A stretch of DNA of 64,000 nucleotides from Limnanthes douglasii subsp. nivea (lineage: Eukaryota; Streptophyta; Magnoliopsida; Brassicales; Limnanthaceae), in the NCBI GenBank assembly GCA_036936605.1, contig JAUPFV010000002.1:123302376-123366375 (forward strand). The letters run 5' to 3'. Shown in pieces: positions 45,603 through 57,392 of this stretch (position 1 is its first letter; each line of letters begins with the position of its first letter). Both the position numbers and the translations under genes were made by a program. The notes below the pieces were generated by a model. It had not been told where the DNA came from and made no database searches. It saw nothing but the letters and a program-made list of their open reading frames with translations.

Positions 45603-46019
45603 TGGGATTATTTTATAAGATAAAATAATACCGGGTTATGGTCCCTAAGAGTGGAAATTTAATAAATATTGGCATTAAGTAAGTGTCTGGAATTTATAGA
45701 CAGTTAAATAAGAAAAACCGTTTTCTTAGTTTTTTATATAAGAAGTGATTTTCTCACTTTTTGAAAACTACGGTATCAAAATACAGAGAGAAAAATAAAT
45801 TAAGAAAAACAAATATATTTTTTCTTCGCGAGCAATCAGAGGTTTTGGTTCCCATCTCTTAAAAGATCATAACCTAGCAAATATCAAGAATCATCTACAG
45901 CAAGTTTGGAATCTGAAGATCAAGGAATGTCTACATCTTGTAAGTTTTCCACTTTGTTACAGGAATAATTAACTTCATGGTTTAATAAGTTAGATTAGAA
46001 ATCCTAAGAATTTTTAACA
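45603..46019 (+). mobile_element. 5' LTR of a Copia element (E)
   Basis: Ends AATTTTTAACA two bases before a tRNA-Met primer site. A TATA box TTTTATATAAGAAG lies near 45,730. The inner end is firm; the start at TGGGATTATT is the best TG candidate and is not confirmed by a second copy. Confidence 0.65.
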
Positions 46020-46021
46020 AG

Positions 46022-46034
46022 TGGTATCAGAGCC
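46022..46034 (+). promoter_or_regulatory. Copia E primer-binding site
   Basis: TGGTATCAGAGCC. Confidence 0.92.
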
Positions 46035-46268
46035 ACCATGAAGTTAAACTCTTAAGTTTTCATATTCTCGGTTTATGATCTTGATACTTGTTCATTGCCT
46101 GTTAAAAGTGCGTATTTAGAACTGTGTGGATTGATTTGGTAGTAATAATGTACTAGTAATAGTAATAATGTATTAATATAGTATTATTACTTAAATATAC
46201 AATTCATGCAAGACTATACTAAAATTAGTTATCGATTGAATTGCTTCTGCGTCTTTTTCACCATTAAT

Positions 46269-46417
46269 AGTTATAATTGGGAAAAGAAGACGTGACTTAA
46301 AAATGTTGTAGCAATTATTACCTTGAATATAGTTATAACTGGATTTGAAGACATGTGTTAAAACTGTTGTAGCAATTATTAGCTCTAAAAGAGTTATAAC
46401 TGGATTTGAAGACGTGG
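46269..46417. repeat. ~62-bp tandem repeat in Copia E leader, 2.4 copies
   Basis: Units begin AGTTATAA(T/C)TGG at 46,269, 46,331 and 46,392 and share GAAGAC(G/A)TG and GTTGTAGCAATTATTA. The third is partial. Confidence 0.88.
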
Positions 46418-46733
46418 ATATTGAACTAGGTAAATCGGCCCAAATGAAGATTTTTCTTAATTAAGTCAATTGATATGATCAACATTAATTATGCTCAAAC
46501 TCACACATATACAAATTAATATGTTTGTCCAAAGGTATCATATTGATTTTGTAAGAGTATGTTTTATCATGCTATGTTTATTTGTTAAATACTATGAATA
46601 TTATATGTTAAGTGATGTTTTTGGCTATTTGTTATTTGTTGTTTGCTATGTTAGAAAATTCATATCTCTACAACCCGGAAGGAAAAAATGCACCCATACT
46701 TAATTGGAGCAATTGATCTGTGGAAATAAGATA

Positions 46734-47113
46734 TGATACTGCACTTGATGTGCATGATTACGACTTAGCATTAAGGGTCGATGAACCTAAACCTATGACT
46801 AATGATGATAAGGTCGAATTTCATTGACACAAACCATTGTATATATCCGGAGGGCAGTTTGGACATATCCAGTATCGTGCTCCACCGAACAGTATAACTT
46901 AGTGGATCATGACTCAGCTAGTGGTTATTTGTTTCACCTCTTGGGCTAATGGATCATCACATTAGTATAAATACCCCATTTACTTTCATTAATGAGGGTA
47001 ATCATAATTTACTGCTAGCACACACCTTACTTATCTCTTTACATTTTACACTAAACATTAAATTCCCAAAATTCTTTCCCAAACTACCCTTTAATCAGAA
47101 ATAATCCACACCA
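46734..47113 (+). mobile_element. 5' LTR of Gypsy copy 2
   Basis: Ends TAATCCACACCA, then AAT, then the primer site, exactly as in copy 3. TATA box AGTATAAATACCCC near 46,965 matches GGGTATAAATACCC of copy 3, and the U5 portions align. The start TGATACTG is inferred from the TGAT start and the length of the related LTRs. Confidence 0.7.
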
Positions 47114-47116
47114 AAT

Positions 47117-47132
47117 TGGCGACCACTGTGGG
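47117..47132 (+). promoter_or_regulatory. Gypsy copy 2 primer-binding site
   Basis: TGGCGACCACTGTGGG. Copy 3 has TGGCGACCACAGTGGG at the same place. Confidence 0.8.
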
Positions 47133-47185
47133 AGGCGATGATGCCTGAATCATAAATTCAAAACCAGTAATAACAATTAGTTCAG

Positions 47186-49194
47186 ATGGATCCGAATGCA
47201 GTGAATACTCCACCTCTAGAGGTAGAATGAGCAAAAGAAAATAATAAGCACACTATTGAGGAGCAAGATCCATTAAGGGTTGAAATTGAGGTTTTGAGGG
47301 AAGTAAAACAAGAAGAGAGAGGAGTTAAAGAGAAATTCGGTGCATCGACACTTCACCATACTGATAATCCTAGTGAGAATGAGCAGTCCCTGAAGACTCA
47401 TCTCAGTTCTAAGAAAACACATCGATCCAAACGTGTGGAGAGTTCCACTTCGGAATCCTCCAGCAGCTTCTCCAAAGATGCAGAGCTTGAAGAGTCAGTC
47501 TCATCCAGCAGTGATGAAGGCCGGTAAAAAAAAATAAAGCTTACCAAAAAGCATTCAAGAAATAGGGATAGACATGGCAGGCTGAACAAGTATCAGGGAA
47601 AATGAAGGGTTCAGGTGATCAGCATATTGATCGTTTGCTGATTGGGTATTTTTATTACTCCAAATGACGATACCGTGTTTGGTCGTAGCCAAAACTGGAG
47701 ACAATCACCTTTATCCGCAAAAATACTCTCAAGACACCTTTCTAAAAGATTTGACAGTTCCAAGATAGAAAAATACGATAGGAGCAAAAATCCGGACAAC
47801 CATCTTGAGCAATTTAAGAATTTTATGATGAACTTTGACAATGACGATAGACTTATGTGTAGGGCGTTCTCTCAACCTTCAAGGTTGTGCCTTCAAATGG
47901 TATAATAGTCTTCCTCAGGGATCTATAAAAAAAGTGACATATTATGGGTTGCTTTTCGGAGACAATTCGTTGGAAGTAAGGAACTTAAAGGGAATGGAGA
48001 TACGATCATCCATTGCACCTAGGAGCCAAATGATTCTTTAAAAGAATACATCAACAGGTTTGTAAATACAAAGAATGGGTTAGTAGACTACTTTGACAAA
48101 TGGCAATTACCTCTCTTAGGCAGGGTTTAAATCTGGGTAACTTGGCTGATTCTGTGACCCGGAAAAACGTTATGACCTTTGGAGGGTTATTGAATCAAGT
48201 TGGGAAACAAATCAGTGTTGAAGAAACCAAGAAGTCTAGAGTAACTCGCCAGATCAGATCCACAACTACAACATCATCACCACAAAAAATTAATCCCTCC
48301 AGTTACAGATCGAAGGAAACTAGACAGGGGTCTCACCGGGCCAGGCAGAATCAGTCTAATCGGAACCAAAACCAGCAAGTGAGAAATAAAAGAGGACCTT
48401 GGGTTCAACCAGAATGGTTTGCTAAGTTGGGAGAACGTGTGGCTACAATTTATGACAAAACTAAAAATGAAGTTCACTTTAGAAAGCTATCTGTATTACA
48501 GTCTCCCAGATAAAACCGGTGTACCAGTTTCCGTAAATATCATAATAACATTGGGCATAATACCAATGTCTGCATAGCTTTTAAACAAGAGGTGTAGAAC
48601 CTCATTGAAAGGGGTAAATTGGGGGGCTATGTTAAAAAACAAAGGGGGAGTAGGCTGGATAATACCCCATCAAGCACTAATACTCCCCGAACTATGCCTT
48701 CGGTTCTTCCTAGAACGTCTACACAAGAGGACATTATGGTGATTATTGAAAGATTTGATGTGGATTCTGAGTACTTGGATCCTGATCCAACTCGTAATCG
48801 GGTAGGAGTGATAACGAACAAGATAGTTACTGTTTCCAATCTGGTTAAATACTTTGAGTCTTTAACAATATTTGGGGGAGACACTATGACTGCACCTTCC
48901 AGTTCTTCAAGGAAGAGGCACGTCAACAATCTGACTAACCAGTTAGATGCAAGGATGTTCACACATTTATACCAAACTCTAGCTCCTTTCATAGATTTTT
49001 GTGAGGATGGCCTAAAAGACATTGCAGGACCTCATGAAGACGTCGTAGGGGCATCCATAGGAGGAAATGATATACGTCGAATCCTGATTCACACAGGTAG
49101 CTCACCAAAAATATTGTTCTTAAACTCCTACAAACAAATGAAAAACCCTTCGGTTATTCAACATTCGAACATAACTATCCGGAGTTCCTACTGA
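47186..49194 (+). pseudogene. Gypsy copy 2 gag and start of protease, broken
   Basis: ATG at 47,186 (MDPNAV). Acidic/Ser-rich start (47,294-47,527), then NWRQSPLSAKILSRHLSKRF and HLEQFKNFMMNFDND (47,690-47,850), GLLNQVGKQISVEETKKSRV (about 48,190), RGPWVQPEWFAKL (about 48,405), FDVDSEYLDPDPTRNRVGV (48,750-48,810) and GASIGGNDIRRILIHTGSS (about 49,050-49,105), where the protease Asp of DTG is changed to His. Collinear with copy 3 (59,872-58,463), but broken by stops and frameshifts. Confidence 0.9.
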
Positions 49195-49279
49195 TGTAAT
49201 TTTTCATAAGTTTTCGGTACGAACTGATGTGGGACCAGTTTTACAAAGGAGAATGTTCTAGACTAAATAAAAAGCAGAT

Positions 49280-50735
49280 GTAATTGTTTATGAAGTTGAT
49301 CATTTGACCAAAATGGGCCACATCAAGGAATCTCATTACCATTATGGACTGTCAATCATGTTTTAGTCAAGAAAAAGAATGGCAAATGGTACATGTGTAT
49401 TGACTCCACTGATCTTAATAGGGCATGTCCCAAAGATCCTTATCTTGTTCCTCGGATAGATCAGCTAGTGGATTCTACCTATGGTAACAAGCTATTGTCT
49501 TTCATGGATGCATTTTCAGGGTACAACCAGATACAAGTAGATCTGAAGGATCAATATCACACCACTTTTATTATGGATAGAGGTCTTCATTGTTATAAAG
49601 TGATGCCATTTGGATTAAAGAATGTTGGGGCCACCTATCAAAGGTTAGTGAATAAATCTTTTGCTAGTCAGATTGGCAGAAATATGGAAATTTACATAGA
49701 TGACATGATCATGAAGAGCCTTGAAGAAGATGCGCATATATCTGATCTTCAAGAGACGTTTTCTAACTTAGAGGCTGTCAATTTAAAATTAAACCCTAAG
49801 AAATGTGTTTTTGGGGTCCGGTCTGGAAAGTTCTTGGGTTATGTTATAAGTGAAAAAAGATTCAACCTGATCCGGATCAGCTCAATTCTTATTAGCTATG
49901 GACCCTCCTCGGAGCACTAAATAAGTCCAAAGGTTAACCGGGCGGGTTAAATGCGTTGAACAGGTTTATTTCAAGATTATCAGACAAGTGTGCTCTATTT
50001 TTTCAGGTATTAAGGAATGCTAAAGACTTAACGGGTCCATGTAGTGTGATCAAGCATTTCTTGAAATAAAAAAGTATTTTTCTTCACCCAAGACTCTCTT
50101 TAAACCTGTTCAGGGGGGAAACTTCATATATACTTAGTTGTGTCTGAGTATGGAGAAGTAATATGCTAATAAGAGAAGTGGACAATTACCCCCGTCCAGT
50201 TTATTATATTAGCAAAATTCTGCTGGATGTTGAAAGAAGATATTTGAAGTTAGAAAAGTTGGTTTTTGCATTGGTAATCGCAACAAGAAAAATGAGACCA
50301 TACTTTCAAGCTCATTGCCTTGTTGCTCGAACGTCTTTTTCTCTTAAGAATGTTCTCCAAAAGGCTGATATATCAAGTAGAATGACCAAGTGGTCAGTTG
50401 AGCTGGGTGATTATGATATTTAATTTCCCCCCAAGCGGCAGTTAAGGCTCAATCAGTGGTTGATTTCCTGGTAGAGTTTCACGCTGATAGGCCCCCGGAC
50501 AAATGCAAGAAAACCAGTCTAAAAAAGAATGGGTAGTCCGAACTGATGGTGGGTCTAGTACTATGGAGTGTGGGGTTGGAATCTATTTGACTTCTCTATA
50601 TGGTGATACTATGTACCAGGCTATATTTTTTGGTTTCAGGCGTCCAATAATGAATCTGAATATGAAGCAGCTATAACTGGTCTCAAGTTAGCCCTTATAC
50701 GTGGGGCGAAAAGAGTCTGATTAATGAGTGACTCT
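49280..50735 (+). pseudogene. Gypsy copy 2 reverse transcriptase and RNase H, left of insertion
   Basis: About 450 bp between protease and RT are deleted compared with copy 3. RT is visible as LVKKKNGKWYMCID (from 49,360), DAFSGYNQIQVD, MPFGLKN, catalytic YIDDM (about 49,695) and FGVRSGKFLGYVIS. First RNase H: YYISKILLDVERRYLKLEKL and MTKWSVELGDYDI (50,163-50,420). Then the second, plant-type RNase H begins (WVVRTDGGSSTMECG, about 50,530) and is cut at 50,735 by the copy 3 insertion. Confidence 0.9.
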
Positions 50736-51126
50736 TGGTGTGGATAATAATCGTCTGAGGGTAGGCTAGTAATTTCAATTGGTGTTTTAAGGAAGTATGA
50801 AGGTGTTAAGTGTTTAGAGTAGAGAGTAGAGAGATAATTAAGCAGCTTGGTAGCAGTTAATTCTCATTACCCACACTTAATGCAGGTGGTTGGGTATTTA
50901 TACCCTGATGTTTGGGCCCTTATGGGCTTTCGGGTCATGTTCAAAGACCCATGAGCTCTAAGTAGGAGAGAAAGTAGCTTAGTCAAGAAGTGTTTAGGTT
51001 TTTTAGTACTTTTGTCATAGTTCGAACAGTCCTATGGTCATAGTGTTCAAAGTGATTTATCCGGTATCCGGAGAGGTTGGACCGATCTGTCCCTGTACGG
51101 GGAGCAGGCAAAATTCGGACTCATCA
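50736..51126 (-). repeat. 3' LTR of Gypsy copy 3 (391 bp)
   Basis: TATA box (element strand GGGTATAAATACCC) near 50,893-50,906. Inside, the minus strand just before the LTR reads AAAAAATGGGCTCC, a poor polypurine tract. Confidence 0.95.
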
Positions 51127-51464
51127 GGAGCCCATTTTTTAGGTGTTTGTTCAAATTCTCTTTGTCAAAAACCTGAAAAACAGTCCGATATCAGGGGTAG
51201 TTCTCATCCGGAGAGGTTTATTTGCTTTATGGTTTTATCCGGATAGATAAAGCTTGATGAATCCAAACGGTTTTTTGCTAGAGATCGTGGGACACGTGTC
51301 ACACTCTGATTGGTTGCTTCAGCCGTTTTTTCACCTTGAATTTCGAACCCACCTTCTTCGAAAAGCAACCTCTTTAATTACAGATGGTGACATCAGCACC
51401 GTCTTTTAATCATTGCCAAACTTTTCGAATTCTCCTAGGAATCAACTTCCTTTTTCAGATTTAC

Positions 51465-51472
51465 TATAAATT
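51465..51472 (+). promoter_or_regulatory. TATA-like box of the antisense gene
   Basis: TATAAATT about 100 bp before ATG 51,571, between the 3' LTR and the antisense gene. Spacing suits a short 5' UTR; transcription itself is inferred. Confidence 0.55.
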
Positions 51473-51570
51473 GAAACTCACTTTCTACTGTTTTACTATC
51501 TCTTTCATATTTACTCTGCATATTTTCTTAGAGCTTTCTCTCTCTAAAGCAAAGATTTTCTTGATAGTTT

Positions 51571-54563
51571 ATGTTTACAGCAAGGACTGCTTTGATCAAA
51601 GGCGGGTGGCTCAACCTTTCTGAGTTGGAGAAGTCACAAAAAGTTAAGAAGGAAAGACGAATCGCAACAGGGTTACCTACTTCGCCTGTCGACAGACCAA
51701 TCTCTTCTGCTGCAGAGTCAGATCGAGGATCTTCTTCCTCCAAGGGCACTAAGCCTAGAAAGTTATTCCAACCTAGCCTTTCCCCCATCATCTCTGGTTC
51801 CTCTGTTCAGGAATCAAAATCCATCGTTGAACCAGGAGTAACTGCCACTAGCTTCAAAAAACCCTCACCCTTCATAGCGATGGGATCAGACATTGAGAAC
51901 TCCCCGGAGAAGTTAGTCGACCGAAGAAAGAGTCGGCTGGTTAAGGGGCAAGCCTCTAAGAACACTCCCTCAAAGTCTGGGGCAAAAAATAGCAGCTCTG
52001 GGTCTGAAGTGCCTATCAGAGCTCCCCGGGAAAGACTACCTGGTCCGGAGACTAGCAGCCCAGCACTTCGAACAGAGGTCTCTGCCTCAGAGTTCCAGCC
52101 TGAGACTAGAAGTCAAGGAAACACTGAAGATCAGCAACCCGGAAGCCAGGCTGAGCCAAGTTTGAATTCTCCCCGGGCTACTACCACTGATATTCCTCCA
52201 ACGATCATGGAGGAAAGAATGGAGGACTCTGCTGAAGAAGTCCCTTTCGAGTCTGAGCCCTCCGGTCAGACTAGTAATACTGCTGCCAAAAAAGATAAAG
52301 GCAAAGAAAAATTGTGCTTGAGGCATCCGGAGCTGCCGGAGTGTCTCGAAGGGAAGGTAGGGCCTTGTTTTCACAGGGTCGAACTTAAATACCTCTTGGC
52401 CTTACAGAAGACCAAGTATGTTTTCATCCATACGGCTGAACTGGGTCGAATGCGCACAAAATGGGGGATCCCAGAAAATGTGAAGATAAGGATTCTCATA
52501 GATCCCGAAACTCTTATGGATTGCAAGCTGAATGAAATAGTCATCTTCACGGAGCTATTTAATTGGGGACTCAGATTCCCATTGGACCCAGAGATTGTCA
52601 GATATTTTCATCTGATCAAACTCTGTCCGAGCCAGTTGAGCCCCAACGCTTGGTATACTCTGATGTCATGCATCATGGCATCAAGGCTGTCCGGGATCCC
52701 TCTTCCTATGGAAGAGTTTGCTGCAGTGGCCAATCTTTGCAAACATCACCAATTCCCCTTCTACCACTTCAATATGGGGGACAGTTTCAAAGCTGTTGAT
52801 GATCTATTGGAGTCTGAGAGTAAATGGAGGAGCCAGGTTTTGTTCGTCAGTGGCGCTTGGGAAAACGGAAAGAAGATCAAGTCCGGAGAGAACCCAAGCC
52901 TCCTCAGAAGCAGGTGGAGGAGTGACCGTAAGTCTCCCACTTTAAATCTTTGTCTACTTTTTCCTTCTTAAAGTTGGTTTAAATTAATTTGTCTTTCTTT
53001 TGTCTTAACAGAACTGCCTAAGGAGTTCGGTGATTACTTGAAGGCCGGGCAGGTTACTTGTGGCAGGATTAATTCCTGGGCTGTTGAGGAATGGGGGAAC
53101 CGATTTCACGCTGCCTTCACCAGTGGAAACTTGGCAAGGTCTCACCTGTGGAACACCACAGTTTGGAGAGACCTGACTTGGGAGGAGCTCACCACCCAAC
53201 CTTCTCCGGACACAGTGCTTAAGAGGACCCATGAAGCAGATGGGACACTCTTCCTGCCAGGCCGGGCCAAAGCCCCAAGCAAAATGAAGGGCAAGAAGAA
53301 AGGCAAGAAGGTGGTGAGCGATGCTAATCCTGCTGATGCTGAGAAGGATGCTCCAACAGACCCGGAGGGGCCGGCCAGAGCCAAATCGATGCTGCTCTCT
53401 TGCAAGTGGTGGAGCAAGAGACCAAAAGGCAGGAAGCAGACCTCCCAAAACCTCCAAGGGCTTCCAAGAGGAATCGCAAACAGGGGAGTGAAGGCGCAGA
53501 CCGGGTAGCCAAGAAGAAAAAGACTGCTAAGGGAGATGAACTTGCTCTCCGGGATCCGGAGCCTTCTTTCCAGGCTGACCCTTCTGACCCAACGCACGCC
53601 AAAGAGATCCCAATGGACTTTCATACCGATGAGGTTGAGGGAGGAGATCTCAACATCGATGGAGTCGACATCACCGGTCTTGGCGAGCTTGGTGAATACT
53701 TCCTCAACCTCCCCAGAGACGACTTTGCAGGGCCTTACATTCCTCCGAGCAGCTCTAACACCATCAACTTCAATGGTAAGACTTTCATTGTCTCTAGTGA
53801 AAAGGACACCATAGCCCACTCTTTGCTAAGCAACGTGCAGCCGGTACTTACACTGGAGAGACAAGTTCGGGGTCAAGCAGACATCATCAAAGACCTTAAG
53901 TCTGAGAAGGAAAAGCTGTCCGAAGACCTTCGCACTGCTACTGCCAATGCTGACATGCTAAAGGAAGCAAATGAGGAGTTGAAGAGGAATCAGGAGGAAA
54001 GCAACACAAAAGTTGCCACTCTAGAGGAAACCATCAGAGACCTCCGGGAGAAGCTGTCTGGTGTGGAGAAAGACCTTACTGCCTCAAAAGAAGAGACCAA
54101 GGCAAAGGACAAGATTATCACCAACCTAACTACCAACAAGATTGCTCTTGAGAATGCAGCATCCAAGGCTGCCGAGGAGAAAACCACTTTGTTAAGGGAT
54201 CAAGAGGCTACAATCCAAGAGAAGGTCAATGCCTATGCCAACCAGATGATTAAAAGCGAAGAGCTATTGCTTGAGAAGGTGAGGTCTGACATGGTTCTAC
54301 TCTTTCATGAAAAAATTCCGAAGAGGAACCTAGGGGACTTGTGGCTTTATGTAGACGATGATGACCTTCCACATCATACAATGGCCGAAGAGGATCAGTA
54401 TGGAGTCTCCAGTGCGTCCTCATCCGATGATGAAGAGCATATCGGGGAGAGCCCAGATGAAGAGAAAGACGATCCCAAAGGCAAGAAGGTAGACGACGGG
54501 AAAAGCGACTTCAAAGGCAAGAAGGTGTATGAACGTGAGCCATCTTCAAAGGCTCAACCTTAA
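51571..54563 (+). CDS. Antisense gene of Tat element: 'putative gypsy-type transposon'-like protein with coiled coil
   Basis: A gene on the strand opposite to gag-pol. Exon 1 is 51,571-52,927 (452 codons plus one base). An 84-bp intron with GTAAGT donor and TTAACAG acceptor (52,928-53,011) is AT-rich; joining gives ..RSDQLPKEFGDYL.. in frame. Residues 1-250 are Ser/Pro/Glu-rich. Residues about 255-450 form a globular part with LFNWGLRFPLDPEIVRYF, LSPNAWYTLMSC, FYHFNMGD and FVSGAWE, matching the pattern of the plant family annotated as 'putative gypsy type transposon' (Transposase_28, PF04195; from memory). Exon 2 then has a Lys-rich linker and, from 53,400 in another frame, an acidic part and a ~150-residue coiled coil (about 53,850-54,320). 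The frame change between 53,290 and 53,400 is probably a one-base indel. The role of the protein is unknown. Confidence 0.85.
52928..53011 (+). other. Predicted intron of the antisense gene
   Basis: 84 bp, GTAAGT...TTAACAG, pyrimidine- and T-rich before the acceptor. The exon frames agree across it. Confidence 0.75.
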
Positions 54564-55055
54564 CTTACGATTTACTTTGTTTATTTTTTATTCAGACTAA
54601 AGTCCTTGGAAGGCCAAGGCACTCTTTTTGAAATGGTATCCGGTGTTCGACCGGATAGGTTTTTTGTGTTGTATCTTGACCATTTAAAAGTCCTTGGAAG
54701 GCCAATGCAATTTTAAGTTATTTATTTTAATGAATATCTCTGTTCTGTACAACCATCATCTTCTTTCATTGTTCGTTTTAATTTTGATAGCCAGAGTTTA
54801 AGCAGCCTTTAGTTGTTGTATTGTGAGAGTGTTTAAGTTCTTTGGCTAGAGTTTAAATAGCCCTTAGATATTTCAGTACGGATAGTATGACAAGGGACAA
54901 AACTTTAAAAACACTTAGAAAATTTTTAAGAAGGCATCGAATTTTATTCAACCGCCCGGACACCTCATTAAAACCTCCCCGTGCCACCAGGGAGGAAAGA
55001 GTATGCCCCCAAATATTTACATGGATGTTTAAACAAGTAAATATTTACACAAGTG
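54564..55055. other. Spacer between convergent antisense gene and pol
   Basis: Contains the 3' ends of both transcription units. The word AAAGTCCTTGGAAGGCCAA occurs twice (about 54,600 and 54,690). A related, shorter spacer follows integrase in copy 2 (62,380-62,920). Confidence 0.7.
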
Positions 55056-57296
55056 TTATTCCAAGTACATCCGGAGATGCTCAATATTCCAAGGATGAGT
55101 TAAAACTCTGCCATCTTTGTCTTCCAACCAATAAGTTCCAGGCTTAATTCTTTCAACAACCATATACGGACCCTCCCAAGTTGGGGCCAGCTTTCCAAAG
55201 AGCTTTTCTTTAGTGTGTAAGAAGACCTTCCTTAATACTTTGTCCCCTGGTTGGAAATCTCTTCTTTTGACTTTGGAAGCAAACCTGCTCCTCATCAAGC
55301 CTTGATAGTGTGCAACTCGAAGGTGAGCTTTAACTCGTCTTTCTTCTATCAAATCAAGTTGACCTCTGATTGCCACCTCGTTAGCGTGTTCGGAGAAGTT
55401 GTGAACACGAAAGGAGGGGAGGGTCTTCTCTATGGGGGCTACTGCATCCATCCCATAGACCAAGGCAAAGGGTGATTCTTGTGTTGCAGCCCCAGGCGTT
55501 GTCCGGTAGGCCCACAAGACCTCCTGTAGATAACTAGGCCACTTCCCAGCAACCCCTTCCAAATTCTTCTTTAAACCGGACATTATAGTTCTATTAGCCA
55601 CTTCAACTTGCCCATTTGCTTGTGGGTGGAAAGGTGAAGAAAAACAATGATGTATACCCCTTGAGGAACAAAAGCTCTCCATTTCTCTATTGTCGAACTG
55701 TGGCCCGTTGTCTGTTGTTATTTTCCGTGGGACACCAAATCTGCAACATATGTTGGATAGAATGAATTTTATAACAGCTTTTGATGTTGTCCCTGCTAGA
55801 GGGGCTGCTTCTATCCACTTCGAGAAATAGTCAATGGCCACAATTATAGTTTTTCGCCCTCCAGACGCCACAGGGAGAGGCCCCACTAAATCCAATCCCC
55901 ATCGAGCAAAAGGAATGGGCTCAGAAATTGACTCTAAAGGAATGGCTGGTACATGAATTTCATTGCTGTACCTCTGGCATGGGTCACACCTCCTCACCAA
56001 TTCCTTAGCATCTTTCATGATTGATGGCCAATAGTAACCGGAGAGTAAAACTCTTCTTGTTAAAGCTCTAAATCCACAATGGGTTGATCCCTCACCATCA
56101 TGCAATTCGGAGAGGACCACTTGTGACTCTTCATCCCCCAAACAATGCAGGAGAGGTTTACTGTAGGACTTTTTGTACAACACTTCTCTCAATATGATGA
56201 AACCACGAGCCTTATGTTTCAATGTTCTGGCTAGTGATTTATCTGGAGGCACGACACCATCGGAGAGATATTGTAGGAGAGGAAACCTCCAGTCTTGAGG
56301 TTGTTTCACTTGTATTTCAAAAATTTCCTTTTCTTTACCCTTACTAAGTTGAATAGAGGGGCTTTCGAACACATGGATCCATGGATATGACTCCGTATAT
56401 GCTATGGTTGCCAATGAGTCTGCTAGCTCATTTTCTGTCCGGGGAATGTGCTCATAGATAACATCTTTAAACTTAAGTGCTTCATTTTTGAGGAGGAGTA
56501 AATATTTCACAAGTTGCTCTTTCTTAGCCTTAGATTGGCCTTGGGCATGGTGGATGAGTAGTTGGGAGTCACTTAACAGCTTGACCCTCTTAGCCCCACA
56601 AATGTAGGCTAACTTTAACCCAGCTATAGTTGCTTCGTATTCGGACTCGTTATTAGATGCCCTGAAAGCAAAACAAATAGCCTGGTACATCTTGTCTCCA
56701 TATGGGGAAGTTAAACATACTCCTGCACCACATCCCATAGTGCTAGATCCACCATCTGTTCGGACGACCCATACCTTTTTATCTTTTTTGTTAGTAGTTT
56801 GCTCTGAATCCCTGTCGGAGTGGAATTCAACCAGAAAATCAGCCACAGCTTGGGCTTTGACTGCTATTCGGGGAGCAAAGTCTATGTCGAAGTCCCCCAA
56901 CTCTACTGACCACTTAGTCATTCTGCTCGAAATGTCTGCTTTTTGAAGGACATTCTTTAGGGGAAAATAGGTCCGGACGATGATAGGATGAGCCTGGAAA
57001 TAAGGCCTCATCTTCCTTGCAGCTATCACCAGGGCTAATGCCAATTTTTCAAGTTTCAAGTAACGCTTCTCTGCATCTATCAAGCTTTTGCTGATGTAGT
57101 AGACTGGATGGAGATGACTATCGACCTCTCTTACCAGCACAGCACTGATGGCACAACTTGAAACTGCCAAATATACAAAGAGAGTCTCCCCATCAACTGG
57201 CTTGAACAAAGTTTTGGGGGAGGACAAGTGTTTCTTGATTTCATTGAAAGCCTCATCGCACTGTGGGGTCCAATCGAATCCCTTTGCACCCTTCAA
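55056..57296 (-). CDS. Gypsy copy 3 RNase H, second RNase H and integrase
   Basis: 746 codons, open throughout. Residues about 30-150: retroviral-type RNase H (FVYLAVSSCAISAVL, YYISKSLIDAEKRYLKLEKL) and connection. Residues about 175-300: a second, plant/archaeal-type RNase H (VVRTDGGSS, NNESEYEATIAGLKLA, LLSDSQLLIHH, NELADSLA) with all acidic residues present. Residues about 395-450: zinc-binding HCGF...CDPCQRY. Catalytic core DLVGPLP, AIDYFSKW, TTDNGPQF and HPQANGQVEVANRTI, followed by the C-terminal part (GDKVLRKVFLHT, LAPTWEGPYMV). The true N-terminus joins the RT frame through a lesion at 57,393. Confidence 0.95.
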   Translation of the reverse strand: MKGAKGFDWTPQCDEAFNEIKKHLSSPKTLFKPVDGETLFVYLAVSSCAISAVLVREVDSHLHPVYYISKSLIDAEKRYLKLEKLALALVIAARKMRPYFQAHPIIVRTYFPLKNVLQKADISSRMTKWSVELGDFDIDFAPRIAVKAQAVADFLVEFHSDRDSEQTTNKKDKKVWVVRTDGGSSTMGCGAGVCLTSPYGDKMYQAICFAFRASNNESEYEATIAGLKLAYICGAKRVKLLSDSQLLIHHAQGQSKAKKEQLVKYLLLLKNEALKFKDVIYEHIPRTENELADSLATIAYTESYPWIHVFESPSIQLSKGKEKEIFEIQVKQPQDWRFPLLQYLSDGVVPPDKSLARTLKHKARGFIILREVLYKKSYSKPLLHCLGDEESQVVLSELHDGEGSTHCGFRALTRRVLLSGYYWPSIMKDAKELVRRCDPCQRYSNEIHVPAIPLESISEPIPFARWGLDLVGPLPVASGGRKTIIVAIDYFSKWIEAAPLAGTTSKAVIKFILSNICCRFGVPRKITTDNGPQFDNREMESFCSSRGIHHCFSSPFHPQANGQVEVANRTIMSGLKKNLEGVAGKWPSYLQEVLWAYRTTPGAATQESPFALVYGMDAVAPIEKTLPSFRVHNFSEHANEVAIRGQLDLIEERRVKAHLRVAHYQGLMRSRFASKVKRRDFQPGDKVLRKVFLHTKEKLFGKLAPTWEGPYMVVERIKPGTYWLEDKDGRVLTHPWNIEHLRMYLE

Positions 57297-57392
57297 AGTT
57301 TGAAAGAAAGGAGCACACCTGTCCGAAGACCTTGAGATAAATCTGTTTAAGGCAGCTAATCTCCCCGTTAATCGCTGTACTTCTTTAATGTT

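Noticed and set aside
53005..53819. Minus-strand frames of up to 225 aa in the antisense-gene region of Gypsy copy 3
   Set aside because: Composition and lack of motifs show they are complements of the plus-strand antisense gene; pol of the element ends at 55,056.
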